A stretch of 35,935 nucleotides of DNA, taken from Acidobacteriaceae bacterium (GTDB taxonomy: Bacteria; Acidobacteriota; Terriglobia; Terriglobales; Acidobacteriaceae). The translations under genes and the position numbers were made by a program. Shown here in pieces: positions 26,045-34,478 of this stretch. Position 1 is the first letter of the stretch; each line of letters begins with the position of its first letter. The notes beneath the pieces were generated by a model that saw only the letters and a list, made by a program, of their open reading frames with translations, did not search any database and was not told the origin of the DNA. Where the stretch lies: the NCBI GenBank assembly GCA_003151435.1, contig PLXP01000094.1:1-35935 (forward strand). The letters run 5' to 3'.

Positions 26045-26743
26045 ATGGATCTGAACCGCAGAACTTGTCTCGGCGGGTTGGCCGCCGCTGCAATAACGGG
26101 AATCGGATTCGCAGACGCAGGCCAGCCGGGCAAATCGGAACTCCGGTCCGATCCAGGCCGGAAACTCGAACCTGCAAGAATCCTGCTCCCCAAACCGCAA
26201 ACCACCATCGGCCGTCCCCTGATGCAAGTGCTGCAGGACCGCAGATCCATCCGCGACTTCAAGCCCGACAGACTGCCGCGTCAGATGCTTTCCAATCTGT
26301 TGTGGGCCGCGTTTGGTATCAACCGGCCTGATGGACGGCGCACCGCGCCATCGGCAAGAAACTGGCAGGAGATCGAGATCTTTCTGGCCACTGCCGACGG
26401 CCTGTTCGTCTTCGACGCGAAGGCGCACGTGCTCGATTGCGTCATGACCGACGATCTTCGTGGCCTGACCGGCACGCAGTCGTTCACCACGGAAGCGCCG
26501 CTCAATCTCGTCTATGTCGCCGATCTGAGCAAGGCAGGCGACGACCCTGGTGAGCAGGATACATTCGTCCCGGTCGATTCCGCTTTCATCGCACAGAATG
26601 TGTACCTGTTTTGCGCCTCGGAAGGATTGGCGACCGTCTTCCGCGGATCGGTAGATCGCGCTAGGCTGACCAAGGCAATGCGTCTCCCAGAAAAGCACAA
26701 GGTGCTCTTCGCCCAGACTGTTGGATACGAGCGACTCACCTGA
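26045..26743 (+). CDS. Exported nitroreductase-family protein
   Basis: A 232-residue protein of the nitroreductase (FMN-dependent, SagB-like) fold. It begins with a Tat-type signal (NRRTCLGGLAAAAITG), so it acts outside the cytoplasm, presumably folded with its flavin. LQDRRSIRDFKPD (about 61-73) is the FMN-phosphate-binding 'RRSxRxF' motif, and LWAAFGINRPDG with TAPSARNWQ is the conserved second motif of this group. AGGTGAGG precedes the ATG. It follows the flavin reductase gene closely. The substrate is unknown; periplasmic members of this group are poorly described. Confidence 0.82.
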   Translation: MDLNRRTCLGGLAAAAITGIGFADAGQPGKSELRSDPGRKLEPARILLPKPQTTIGRPLMQVLQDRRSIRDFKPDRLPRQMLSNLLWAAFGINRPDGRRTAPSARNWQEIEIFLATADGLFVFDAKAHVLDCVMTDDLRGLTGTQSFTTEAPLNLVYVADLSKAGDDPGEQDTFVPVDSAFIAQNVYLFCASEGLATVFRGSVDRARLTKAMRLPEKHKVLFAQTVGYERLT

Positions 26744-26766
26744 ACTCCGGTTGACGAGTGACGACG

Positions 26767-27538
26767 ATGAGAAGCCTTGAGAATTTGACTAATGCCGCGA
26801 AGAAGGTGGGCTCGGGAGAAGCCCGACTTTACAGAATCGGCTGCGTGGCCGCTGTGCTTTCCCTTGTGGTCTTCAGAAGGTGGCTGAGCAGCGAGTTCCT
26901 GCTCTTGAGGGCGATTGGGGTTACCCGATCCGGGCCGAGTGTCCCGCCGGACTCCGCAGCCGGTTGGTTCACTCTGTTGCAAGGCTCATCCGGTCCTGGG
27001 GTTCGCGCTGCTGAACGGCTTCGACATGATGACCTTTGTTCTCGCGGGTGTTGTCTATTGCGCTCTCTACGCCGCGCTCAAGCGAGCGAATCGGGAGTTC
27101 ATGATTCTCGCGCTCGCACTCAGCTTCGCGGGGATTGCCGTCTATGTCGTTTCGAATCCGGCATTGCCGATGATGAGGCTTAGCAGCGAGTACGCCACTG
27201 CCACCACCGATGCGCAGCGATCGCTGATTCTGACAGCTGGCGAGCAGGCGATCGCTTCCAAGAATCCCTTTGTTATGGGCCAGAACCTCGCCTTCGCGCT
27301 TTTCTATGCAGGCGGGCTCATTCTCTCCACGGTCATGCTGCGGAGTGTGATCTTCAGCACGCGAACCGCGTGGCTCGGGGTCCTTTTCAATACATTTGCG
27401 CTGGGATTTCCCCTTGGAGTTGCTCTGGCTCCGCGGAATCAGATCATTCCTGGCGTTGCGTGGGTAATTGCGGTCATTTTCTGGGTGTTTTGGTACATCG
27501 GAATCGCGCGCGCGTTCGTGCGATTGGCCCATGGGTGA
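26767..27538 (+). pseudogene. Frameshifted multi-helix membrane protein (DUF4386-like)
   Basis: The N-terminal frame starts at ATG 26767 (or GTG 26758) and reads RLYRIGCVAAVLSLVVF and later AAGWFTLLQ. At about 26985 one extra G moves the homology to the next frame, which continues AHPVLGFALLNGFDMMTFV and at least four more transmembrane helices to the stop at 27538. The helix-rich layout and 'AGWF.L.Q..P..G' turn recall DUF4386-like membrane proteins. A start inside the second frame at 26915 would give a protein with an odd N-terminus. A single-base insertion, real or from sequencing, is the simplest explanation. Confidence 0.6.
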
Positions 27539-27666
27539 ACCGACTTCAGCGATCAGCGAAGTGGTGAGCATATCGGCGGGGTTGATCGCTAGTCGTGTCC
27601 GGTGAGGCTCGAAGACGGCGACACAACTGCTAATCAGCGCGGTTTTCGCAAGAAAGGAACGACATC

Positions 27667-28401
27667 ATGAGCGACTTGAAGATTTACCGCTGGAGTGGGA
27701 TATGTGCCTTGGCGGCAATCGCCACGTTTTTCATTGAGTTTCCCTTCTATTTCGTGCGCGCGGTTCCTTTTTCCTCGATGGCGGAGTCTTCTAAGTTCCC
27801 TGAATACGCCTTCAGGAATGGAACCAATATCATGACCTGCGTCCTGCTCGATCTGTTCATCCTGAGCTTCGTTATGATCTTCAGCGCCGGCTTGCGCCAC
27901 CTGATTCGCCAGATCGACCCGCAGCAGGAGTGGCTCGGCACACTCTTCTTTGGCGTTGTCCTGGTCTACGTCACCCTCACCCTGGTCGCTGACTCACTGC
28001 AGGGCACGCAAGTCGTCGATGCTCTGACCGTTCCCGGCGACCCCACGGTCATTCGAGCCCTGATGGAGAGCCTGTTTCTCATGTACGGCTCCGTGGCCCT
28101 GTTCCTTATGGCACTTTTCATGGCCGTCGCTAGTTACGCGACTGTGGCCGGAAACGCCCTGCCCAAGTGGTCCGGATGGGTCGGCTATGGTTGCGCACTG
28201 GCTTGTCTCGCCTTCGTTCCATCGATGTATGTCCGCCACATTGATATGCTCGGCTTCTACAATCCCGCGGGCCTGGGTCCCGACGCCTTCGCCTCGAGCT
28301 TCCCGCTCGCAATCTGGATGATCACGGTCGGCATCCTGATGATCCGGAAAGGCAGCCATGATCGGCGAACCGCAAACCGTTCCCAACCTATCGGACACTG
28401 A
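27667..28401 (+). CDS. Seven-helix membrane protein of unknown function
   Basis: A 244-residue integral membrane protein with about six to seven helices, the first at 11-33 (GICALAAIATFFIEFPFYF). The layout resembles the frameshifted gene just upstream: a short polar head, YRWSGICALAAI like YRIGCVAAVLSL, then large extracytoplasmic loops. The two may therefore be diverged relatives, though this is only an impression. AAAGGAACGACATC precedes the ATG. I do not recognise a function; it could be a small sensor or stress-related membrane protein. It is convergent with the phosphotransferase-like gene, 81 bp apart, with no clear terminator between them. Confidence 0.7.
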   Translation: MSDLKIYRWSGICALAAIATFFIEFPFYFVRAVPFSSMAESSKFPEYAFRNGTNIMTCVLLDLFILSFVMIFSAGLRHLIRQIDPQQEWLGTLFFGVVLVYVTLTLVADSLQGTQVVDALTVPGDPTVIRALMESLFLMYGSVALFLMALFMAVASYATVAGNALPKWSGWVGYGCALACLAFVPSMYVRHIDMLGFYNPAGLGPDAFASSFPLAIWMITVGILMIRKGSHDRRTANRSQPIGH

Positions 28402-28482
28402 TTCCTGATGGTGCCCAAAATCTCGCGTGCATGGCCCCTAAGTAAAAGAGCAGTTGATTCGGTTTTTCGGAGGCAACGTCCT

Positions 28483-31089
28483 TTATCCACCCAATGTCAC
28501 GAGACCGCTGTTACCGTCTACGGTGATGTTTTGCCCACCATGGACGCGTTGTGTGGCCACTCCTGTGCCCAGTACCGCAGGGACCCCGTATTCGCGCGCC
28601 ACAATCGAGCTGTGACTCAGCGGGCCGCCTACATCGGTCACGATGCCCGCTGCCATGGCGAACAACGGCGTCCATGCCGGAGTAGTGATCTTGGCCACCA
28701 GAACGTCGCCCGCGCGCATCTGGTTGAACTCCTGCGGTCCGTGAATCACGCATGCCGGAGCGGTCACCTTCCCGGGGCTCGCGCCGATTCCTCGAATGAC
28801 GTCGCTTGACTTCTGACTGCTTTGCTCCGGCATCCATCGACCGAGATCGAGCCCAAGGATTCGCGTGCCCCCCTTTACGGGCAACGCTACAGGCGCCGCC
28901 GCGGCGCGCTCGGCCTTCCAAATCCGCTGCCGTTCAGCGATCGCGCTCCGAAAATCCTCCACTGGCTCGGCGGCGTCGAGACGCCTCGCCGCATCTTCCG
29001 CTTCTTTCTCTTCGAGCCAGAAGATCTCGTCGCGTTCCGCGATCCCTCCCGCCGCAACCACGCGCCGTCCTAGCTCGCGCAGCATCCGCCGCAGAACCGG
29101 CCAACCCAGGCCTACGTCGGCCAGCGATTCTTCGCGCAGCGGTGCCCAGTGCTGGGCCCATCGCAGTGTGCGTTTTAACAATCGTCTCCGCAACGGCCCC
29201 AGGCGCGCCAGAGCGGCGTTCGCGGCCTCTTGCCGCCCTTCGGATCCCGCAGCTTGCCTTTCGTAGGGGTTGCGCCCCTGCCCGCCAACGAAGAACTTCA
29301 ACGTCTCCACAAGCGAAGACGGTTCTTCGGCCGGCACACTTTTTGCAAAATCCAGGTTGTAAACGGCGTGACCAAAATGATCGAGATGCCGTGCGAAGCG
29401 GCTCTTGAATTCGTGCCAGCTTGCCGGGTCTGTCAAGGGCTCCGATTCCGATGCGATCGCCGCCGCGATCTCCATCGAGCGGGTGCGTGACAGATAATCG
29501 GTGAGTTCCCCCTGGGTTTGCGACCACATCGCCATATCCCAAAGCGACTTCTCCGCGCGGATGGGCTCGCTGTCGAATCCCAGCAGGAGGGTCATAGCCG
29601 GGGGGTCGGTCCTGCGCTTGATAAGGCGGTTGTACACGGTTGTGAAGGAGGCTTCGCTGATATTGGCGAGCCCCAGCACAAGCTGGATGCTTACGTAGTA
29701 CTCTGCCGCCGCTTTCACGATTTCCTTTGCGCCTTTCAACAACTCCCCCGCAGGCGTTGCCGCCAGGTCGCGTGCCATCCACTCTCGAGCCAACTTCGCG
29801 TAACGCGGCCGCGTTTCGCTAGCCCAGTGGTCTTCGGCCGTTCGCATCCTCCTTGCCAATGTCCGTCCCCGTAGCGGCAAAGCAACGATAGAGCGAAATA
29901 CATCGCTCATTGTTGCCTGGTAGTACGCGTAGTCGTGAATCGTCAGTAGCGAGACTGCATCGCGCCGGAGCCCCAGCGCCTCCGCCACGATCTCCCCTGT
30001 CGCCTCGTTCCACGGCGGTAGCGCCAGCGTCGCAAACAAGGGCGAAAGCGGCTCGGGAAGCAATTCCGCCACACTTGTCCTGAAGCAGCGCGCTTTGGCC
30101 CGCGGAACCTTCCAGTCAAGTGCTTCGCGGGTTTCGGGCAATGCGGTCACCGGCCGCGCCTGCAGGATGAAGATTTGCCCATCGCAAATCGCCCATTCGA
30201 TGTCCATCGCCTGACCGTAGAGTTGCTCGATACGCATTGCCAGTTGCGCCAATTCCGCAGCCCGGCGCGGCTCGAGCGCGGCTTTCTGGCGCTTTGCCTT
30301 GGGAACAGGTTCTTCTCGTGTCCCCTCGGCCAGTCGCACGGTCATCAGTTCCTTGTCGGCGATCTGCCGGGATCGAATTGCGCCGGATTCCTTGTCGATC
30401 ACAATCGTGTCCGGCGTAACGCGGCCGCTGACGATCGCCTCGCCCAGGCCCCACGCGGCGTTGATCATTACATCATCCCGGGCGCCCGTCACCGGATTTG
30501 CAGTGAAGGCCACGCCGGCTGCTTCTGCGGGAACCAGCCGTTGCACGACAACAGCAATGCTGATTTCTTCCGATCGGATCCCCAGCCGTCGCCGATAATC
30601 GATGGCACGCCCTGTCCATAGCGACGCCCAGCACCGTTTGACAGCATCGATGACAGCATCACCGCCGCGCACATTCAAGTAGGTCTCGAGTTGACCCGCG
30701 AAGCTCATCTCGGGGAGATCCTCTGCGGTTGCTGACGAGCGCACCGCTACCGCCGTGTCTGTGCCTAGATCCTCATACCGCTGCCGGATCGACGCGGCAA
30801 TTTCAGCCGGCATCGTGCCTTCGGCAATCAGCGTCTGAATCCTCGCCGACGCCTCATCCGGCGCGTGCTGGTCGTCTACTCTCGCGACCTCGGTGAGAAT
30901 CTTTTCGCCGAGATTGTTCCCATCGAGAAAACGGCGATACGCATCGGTGGTGACGTGGAAACCGGGCGGAACGGGCAGACCGACCGCCGTCATGCGCGCC
31001 AGCGACGCCCCCTTGCCCCCGACAACTTCGAGTGTTGCCTGGGAGCTGTCCAGATTGAGAATGAAAGAATTGGCCAGGGATGAGCTCAT
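28483..31089 (-). CDS. PEP-utilising phosphotransferase, rifampicin phosphotransferase (Rph)-like
   Basis: The 868-residue protein has the three-part layout of rifampicin phosphotransferases. An N-terminal ATP-grasp domain occupies about 1-315 (VGGKGASLARM, AVRSSATAEDLPEMSFAGQ, and IEWAICDGQIFILQARPVT). A helical middle domain spans about 325-755. The C-terminal swivelling phosphohistidine domain carries H826 in GGPLSHSSIVAREYGVPAVLG. Length and His position closely match known Rph enzymes, which use ATP to phosphorylate rifamycins. A phosphoenolpyruvate synthase would have an extra C-terminal barrel, absent here. The middle domain, which decides the substrate, could not be checked, so the antibiotic specificity is only probable. 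It is a monocistronic gene facing an Mth938-type gene. Confidence 0.75.
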   Translation of the reverse strand: MSSSLANSFILNLDSSQATLEVVGGKGASLARMTAVGLPVPPGFHVTTDAYRRFLDGNNLGEKILTEVARVDDQHAPDEASARIQTLIAEGTMPAEIAASIRQRYEDLGTDTAVAVRSSATAEDLPEMSFAGQLETYLNVRGGDAVIDAVKRCWASLWTGRAIDYRRRLGIRSEEISIAVVVQRLVPAEAAGVAFTANPVTGARDDVMINAAWGLGEAIVSGRVTPDTIVIDKESGAIRSRQIADKELMTVRLAEGTREEPVPKAKRQKAALEPRRAAELAQLAMRIEQLYGQAMDIEWAICDGQIFILQARPVTALPETREALDWKVPRAKARCFRTSVAELLPEPLSPLFATLALPPWNEATGEIVAEALGLRRDAVSLLTIHDYAYYQATMSDVFRSIVALPLRGRTLARRMRTAEDHWASETRPRYAKLAREWMARDLAATPAGELLKGAKEIVKAAAEYYVSIQLVLGLANISEASFTTVYNRLIKRRTDPPAMTLLLGFDSEPIRAEKSLWDMAMWSQTQGELTDYLSRTRSMEIAAAIASESEPLTDPASWHEFKSRFARHLDHFGHAVYNLDFAKSVPAEEPSSLVETLKFFVGGQGRNPYERQAAGSEGRQEAANAALARLGPLRRRLLKRTLRWAQHWAPLREESLADVGLGWPVLRRMLRELGRRVVAAGGIAERDEIFWLEEKEAEDAARRLDAAEPVEDFRSAIAERQRIWKAERAAAAPVALPVKGGTRILGLDLGRWMPEQSSQKSSDVIRGIGASPGKVTAPACVIHGPQEFNQMRAGDVLVAKITTPAWTPLFAMAAGIVTDVGGPLSHSSIVAREYGVPAVLGTGVATQRVHGGQNITVDGNSGLVTLGG

Positions 31090-31124
31090 TTGCTTTCAAC
31101 CCTTTCCCGAACCGATTCCGGGCG

Positions 31125-31163
31125 CAACCGGGGGCGCGTCAGTTTTGGTGACGTCTCCGGTTG
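31125..31163. promoter_or_regulatory. Imperfect inverted repeat between divergent genes
   Basis: CAACCGG (31125-31131) pairs with CCGGTTG (31157-31163), and inside them CGTCA (31137-31141) pairs with TGACG (31149-31153) around a 7-base loop. The structure lies about 36 bp upstream of the Rph-like start and about 90 bp upstream of the opposite gene. It could be an operator for one or both. Confidence 0.4.
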
Positions 31164-31251
31164 AGTGGTTTCGGCGTCATGATTCTCGCGCTTCTTTCGC
31201 ACCGGACGTGTGTGGCACGTCACAGTCCGACAGGCGTATCATGCGATCGAA

Positions 31252-31602
31252 ATGCTCTTCGAAGATCTTGAATTCGGATCGATCAAAGTCGATGCTGTCG
31301 AGTACGCCTACGACATCGTGGTGGACTGTGGCCGGATTCGAAAGCGTAAGAAAGGTCCATCGAAGGAGTTCCGCAGTCAATTCGGCCACACGCCCCTTTC
31401 CGCAAAAGAGATGATCCCTTGGCGCTGCCGCCGGTTGGTGATCGGGACGGGAATTTACGGCAAGCTCCCGGTCACTTCAGATGTCCAGCGAGAAGCCAAG
31501 CGCCGCAAAGTCGAAATACTGGTCGTCCCAACAGCCGAGGCAATCGCTCTTTTGAACCAGAAGGCAGCGCATACCAATGCGGTCCTGCATTTGACGTGCT
31601 GA
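31252..31602 (+). CDS. Mth938/NDUFAF3-like domain protein (DUF498)
   Basis: A small protein of the Mth938/AAMDC/NDUFAF3 fold family. IKVDAVEYAYDIVVDCGRIRKRKKGPSK is replaced here by its core features: a beta-hairpin, the basic RKRKKGPSKEF and FGHTPLS, then IPWRCRRLVIGTG and VVPTAEAIALLNQ, with the conserved C-terminal AVLHLTC. Mitochondrial members assist complex I assembly; bacterial members have no firm function. The start at 31252 (MLFEDLEFG) fits the family's usual length of about 115 residues; an ATG 14 codons upstream is possible. It is divergent from the Rph-like gene. Confidence 0.85.
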   Translation: MLFEDLEFGSIKVDAVEYAYDIVVDCGRIRKRKKGPSKEFRSQFGHTPLSAKEMIPWRCRRLVIGTGIYGKLPVTSDVQREAKRRKVEILVVPTAEAIALLNQKAAHTNAVLHLTC

Positions 31603-31726
31603 TGTTTTCTGCATTCGTGGAGGGCTGAAGTAGCTCGGGAACAGGATGGCCGTTTTCATTCGAGCGAGGCCTTCTTGGGCAAGTCCGCCAGTGTGCCGTT
31701 TGGGGGCCCGGGCGGAAACACTATCT

Positions 31727-32566
31727 TCAAAGTGGGGAGCGCTGTCTGGAGCCAGCTTTTCGTACAAACAGAACGAGTGGAACAAAACACACCGAGCCCA
31801 TAACCAGGATCGCAGCGACATTGGTCCAACGAAACGGGCCGCCCACTATCAGTGACTGCAACGGGAGGAATGCGGCAAGTGCGATGAACAGCGCGCTTGC
31901 CTGGAAGAGCAGTCCGATACTCGCGACGTAGCCCAGAGGTTTGCGGAGGATCAAGAGAACCCCGCCTATGATCCAAAGCGGAGTGATCAACAAATCCGCG
32001 AAGTCGACCGCCAAATCGGTCCTGGCGATGGGTGCGTGCTGAGCAATTCCGCGTATCAAAATGCCAACCGCTCGAAAGAAGAACAGGGCGCCCAGTCCGG
32101 TGAGGATGCTGCCAGCGACTCTCTCCGGAACAGCGCCAGCGAGGCGTTGGCGAGTAGCTGCGGCGTCAATGTGTGCAATGAGGATGACCAATGCGCAGGT
32201 ACTCAAAAGGACCAGAGCGAGATACAGCAGAAATGGAACGCCGAACGGCATGGCCAGTACATAGACGAGATAGTTGTACAGGACGAAGAGCAGCGCGCCG
32301 AGGAGAGCCAAGAATCCTATCAGATGCTTTCGCCAAGCCACCAGAAGTGACGCCAGCAGAAAGGGCAAGCCGAGGCATAACTTGACGACGTCGTTGGGCA
32401 GGAACATTCTGCGCAATTCCTCACCCGGGTAGATCGTGCGACTGTACAGGACCCCAGCCACTGACGCTGCGATCATGAGAACGAGAATCGCCACGGTGCA
32501 CGCGTACAGCATCGTTAGCCTGTCCCTCATCGAGAATCGATCCGTGATTTGCTGCTTCATGCTCAT
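31727..32566 (-). CDS. Multi-helix membrane protein of unknown function
   Basis: An integral membrane protein of about 280 residues with some eight predicted helices arranged evenly (for example LYACTVAILVLMIAASVAGVL early, and VVKLCLGLPFLLASLLV). A short basic C-terminus ends in RKAGSRQRSPL. A GGGGAGG stretch lies thirteen bases ahead of the chosen ATG at 32566; an ATG two codons later is equally possible, and the frame is open to 32599. I recognise no family or catalytic motif. It has no close co-directional neighbour, so its context gives no hint of function. Confidence 0.65.
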   Translation of the reverse strand: MSMKQQITDRFSMRDRLTMLYACTVAILVLMIAASVAGVLYSRTIYPGEELRRMFLPNDVVKLCLGLPFLLASLLVAWRKHLIGFLALLGALLFVLYNYLVYVLAMPFGVPFLLYLALVLLSTCALVILIAHIDAAATRQRLAGAVPERVAGSILTGLGALFFFRAVGILIRGIAQHAPIARTDLAVDFADLLITPLWIIGGVLLILRKPLGYVASIGLLFQASALFIALAAFLPLQSLIVGGPFRWTNVAAILVMGSVCFVPLVLFVRKAGSRQRSPL

Positions 32567-32778
32567 AAGAATGGGTGAACCTCCCCCCGCAGTTCGCACC
32601 AGAGTAGTTGCGAATTGGGAACCTGAACGCCTTACCAGGCTACGCCGTGTTCGAAAGCCACGGATGCCGAGAATCCTTCCTCACTTGATGGGTCCCGACC
32701 GTGATTCGCATCACCGAGATTTGTCGCTCACTCGTGCGCAAGTAGTCCGTGTAACGAGTCCGTTGCGGAGGTTCACGA

Positions 32779-33156
32779 ATGGCTGATCCAACGGCGACAT
32801 CGCAGGTGAAGCTCCAAACATCTCTGCGTCTTTCGAGCGTGAAGTTGTTGCACACCGCGGTCTGGTGCCTTTTTGTGAGTTGCATTCTTGGAATCTGGGT
32901 GGCCGGAGCGCAAAAGCACTTTAGAAGCGCGATCGTTCTGAGCAGCGTGGTTCTGGTGGAGTGCGCGATCCTAGCCGCCAATGGGGGACGCTGTCCGCTT
33001 ACAGACGTTGCCGCGCAGTACACCGACGACCGTCGGCCGAACTTCGACATCTACCTGCCCCTATGGTTAGCTCGCCATAACAAGTGGATCTTCGGAATCA
33101 CCTTCGTCGCTGCCGAAATATACCTGGTCCTGCGCATGGCCAGACTGGCGGCATAG
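32779..33156 (+). CDS. Small membrane protein of unknown function
   Basis: A 125-residue protein with about three transmembrane helices (roughly 23-43, 50-68 and 102-122). Between them lies a conserved-looking loop, NGGRCPLTDVAAQYT, followed by NFDIYLPLWLARHNKWIF. The C-P-L-T segment next to a helix recalls DUF2784-like membrane proteins, but the match is loose. No function can be stated. The start has a weak GGAGG-like site (GGAGG at about 32766-32770, eight bases ahead). Confidence 0.65.
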   Translation: MADPTATSQVKLQTSLRLSSVKLLHTAVWCLFVSCILGIWVAGAQKHFRSAIVLSSVVLVECAILAANGGRCPLTDVAAQYTDDRRPNFDIYLPLWLARHNKWIFGITFVAAEIYLVLRMARLAA

Positions 33157-33267
33157 AAGGCGTTTCATAACCCTGCTTGATCTGCAATCCGCTCCACGTC
33201 CGTTGAGAACGCCACCAACGACTTGACGGAGACGGCTTTGTCTACATGCCGGCGTGATCCTGCTCAC

Positions 33268-33282
33268 TGACACAGAGTGTCA
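33268..33282. promoter_or_regulatory. TetR/MerR-style inverted repeat upstream of a dehydrogenase start
   Basis: TGACAC-AGA-GTGTCA is a perfect 6-bp inverted repeat with a 3-bp centre, 40 bp before the ATG of the truncated alcohol dehydrogenase. Its size and position suit a repressor operator. It now sits in front of a chimeric gene, so it may be an orphan. Confidence 0.5.
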
Positions 33283-33322
33283 AATGGATATTCTTCCGTC
33301 ATCGTGAAGGCAGGAAGCTCGT

Positions 33323-33415
33323 ATGAAGGCAATCGTGTACCACGACTACGACTCTCCCGATGTTCTCAGATGCGAAGAGGTGGAGATGCCCTCCCCGAAA
33401 GAGAACGAGGTTCTC
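33323..33415 (+). pseudogene. N-terminal fragment of a zinc-type alcohol dehydrogenase/quinone oxidoreductase
   Basis: Thirty-one codons beginning MKAIVYHDYDSPDVLRCEEV and ending ENEVL match the first strands of MDR alcohol dehydrogenases. The usual continuation 'VKV.AASVNP.D' is missing. After 33415 the homology is to an MFS transporter in a different frame. GGAAG lies a few bases before the ATG. The open frame itself continues without meaning to 34033. It is a remnant left by a deletion or fusion. Confidence 0.75.
33401..33415. repeat. Inverted repeat at the dehydrogenase/MFS junction
   Basis: GAGAAC-GAG-GTTCTC is a perfect 6-bp inverted repeat with a 3-base loop. Its last base coincides with the last base of recognisable dehydrogenase homology, so a hairpin may have guided the break. 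Confidence 0.5.
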
Positions 33416-34394
33416 CACCTATACTGGTCTGGTGCTGGGGATGCTCTTCACCACCATCTCCTACAGCTTTGTGGCCGCAGCTTTTCAGGGATTGCTCGCG
33501 CTCGTAGGTCAGGAAGCACTTATGCCGGGAAGACTCAGCACTCTTTCCAACATCTTCATCGTCATCGCTGCCATTCTGGGATACCTCGCCTCCGGTTGGA
33601 TGGCCACGGACCTTTCGCCACGTCAGGTTTTTCTGCTAGTGATGGCTCTAACCGCCATCCTCGGTGTGTTCGGATTCTGGAAGCCACGCTCCGTCTTCAG
33701 CCGAGCCTACGAGAATCCTCACGCATCGCGCACCAGTTTCCTGAGCGACGTAAAACGGCTAGTCAGGCACCGCGCCATTTATCCGGTCATCCTCATCAAC
33801 ATGCTCTGGTTCTTCACTCCGGGCGCCAACACGCTTATGCAGTACTTCCTCACCAATCAGCTTCATGCTTCCGATGCCGCCTATGCCAATTTTTCCGCGA
33901 TCCTCTATGCCGGCTTTCTTCCCACGACGCTTCTGTACGGATTTCTCTGCACCAGGTTTCCTGCGCGCAAGTTGCTGTGGCTGGCCATGATCGTCGGTGT
34001 GCCGCAGTTCATCCCTTTGGCCTTCATTCATAGCGGCAGTCAGGCTCTGCTCGCGGCGGTGTTCATCGGCCTCATGGGCGGGCTGGCAAACGCCGCCGTA
34101 ATCGATATCGCGATCCGCGCCTGCCCTCCCGGTTTACAGGGAACGCTCATGATGATCGTCATGTCCCTCTATCCGTTCTCCTCCCGCGTAGGAGACGTCT
34201 TTGGGTCGTGGATCTTCGGCCTTAGCCCCACGCGCGGCTTCCTCTATTGCGTGGTGGCCATCACCATAACCTACGCGCTCGTTCTGCCCCTCATCCCGCT
34301 TCTTCCAAAACAATTGATCGCCACCGCCGATGGAGAACCCAATCCCGAGGAAGAAGCCTCAATGCTTGCCGAGATCGCGGGAAGCGAGGCGTAG
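33412..34394 (+). pseudogene. MFS transporter lacking its first helices
   Basis: From about 33412 the frame reads TGLVLGMLFTTISYSFVA, then QGLLALVGQEALMPGRLS and LASGWMATDLSPRQVFLLVM, continuing through about eight more transmembrane helices to a charged tail (NPEEEASMLAEIAG) and stop at 34394. The arrangement fits a major facilitator superfamily protein of 420-470 residues whose first 100 or so residues, with the first two to three helices, are lost. The nearest in-frame ATG (33360) falls in the dehydrogenase fragment. Without its N-terminal helices it is unlikely to transport. The resemblance is to folate/biopterin-like and uncharacterised MFS proteins; the substrate is unknown. Confidence 0.7.
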
Positions 34395-34478
34395 GCATGG
34401 CGAAGTGCAGGATTTCCGACAAACCACTCTTTTCCCATCGTGGCTAATTCACCTGTTTGTTGCTGGTTCAACCCGGAA

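Noticed and set aside
28806..29408. Plus-strand open frames of up to 200 codons opposite the Rph-like gene
   Set aside because: They are GC-driven antisense shadows, rich in Arg, Pro and Ser, without start signals or family similarity.
31125..31163. Rifamycin-associated element (RAE) upstream of the Rph-like gene
   Set aside because: The known actinobacterial RAE is a GGGGCTTGC-type palindrome; the inverted repeat here has a different sequence and spacing.
33323..34033. A 236-residue protein continuing from the dehydrogenase start
   Set aside because: Only the first 31 residues look like protein; the rest is an out-of-frame translation of the MFS transporter.
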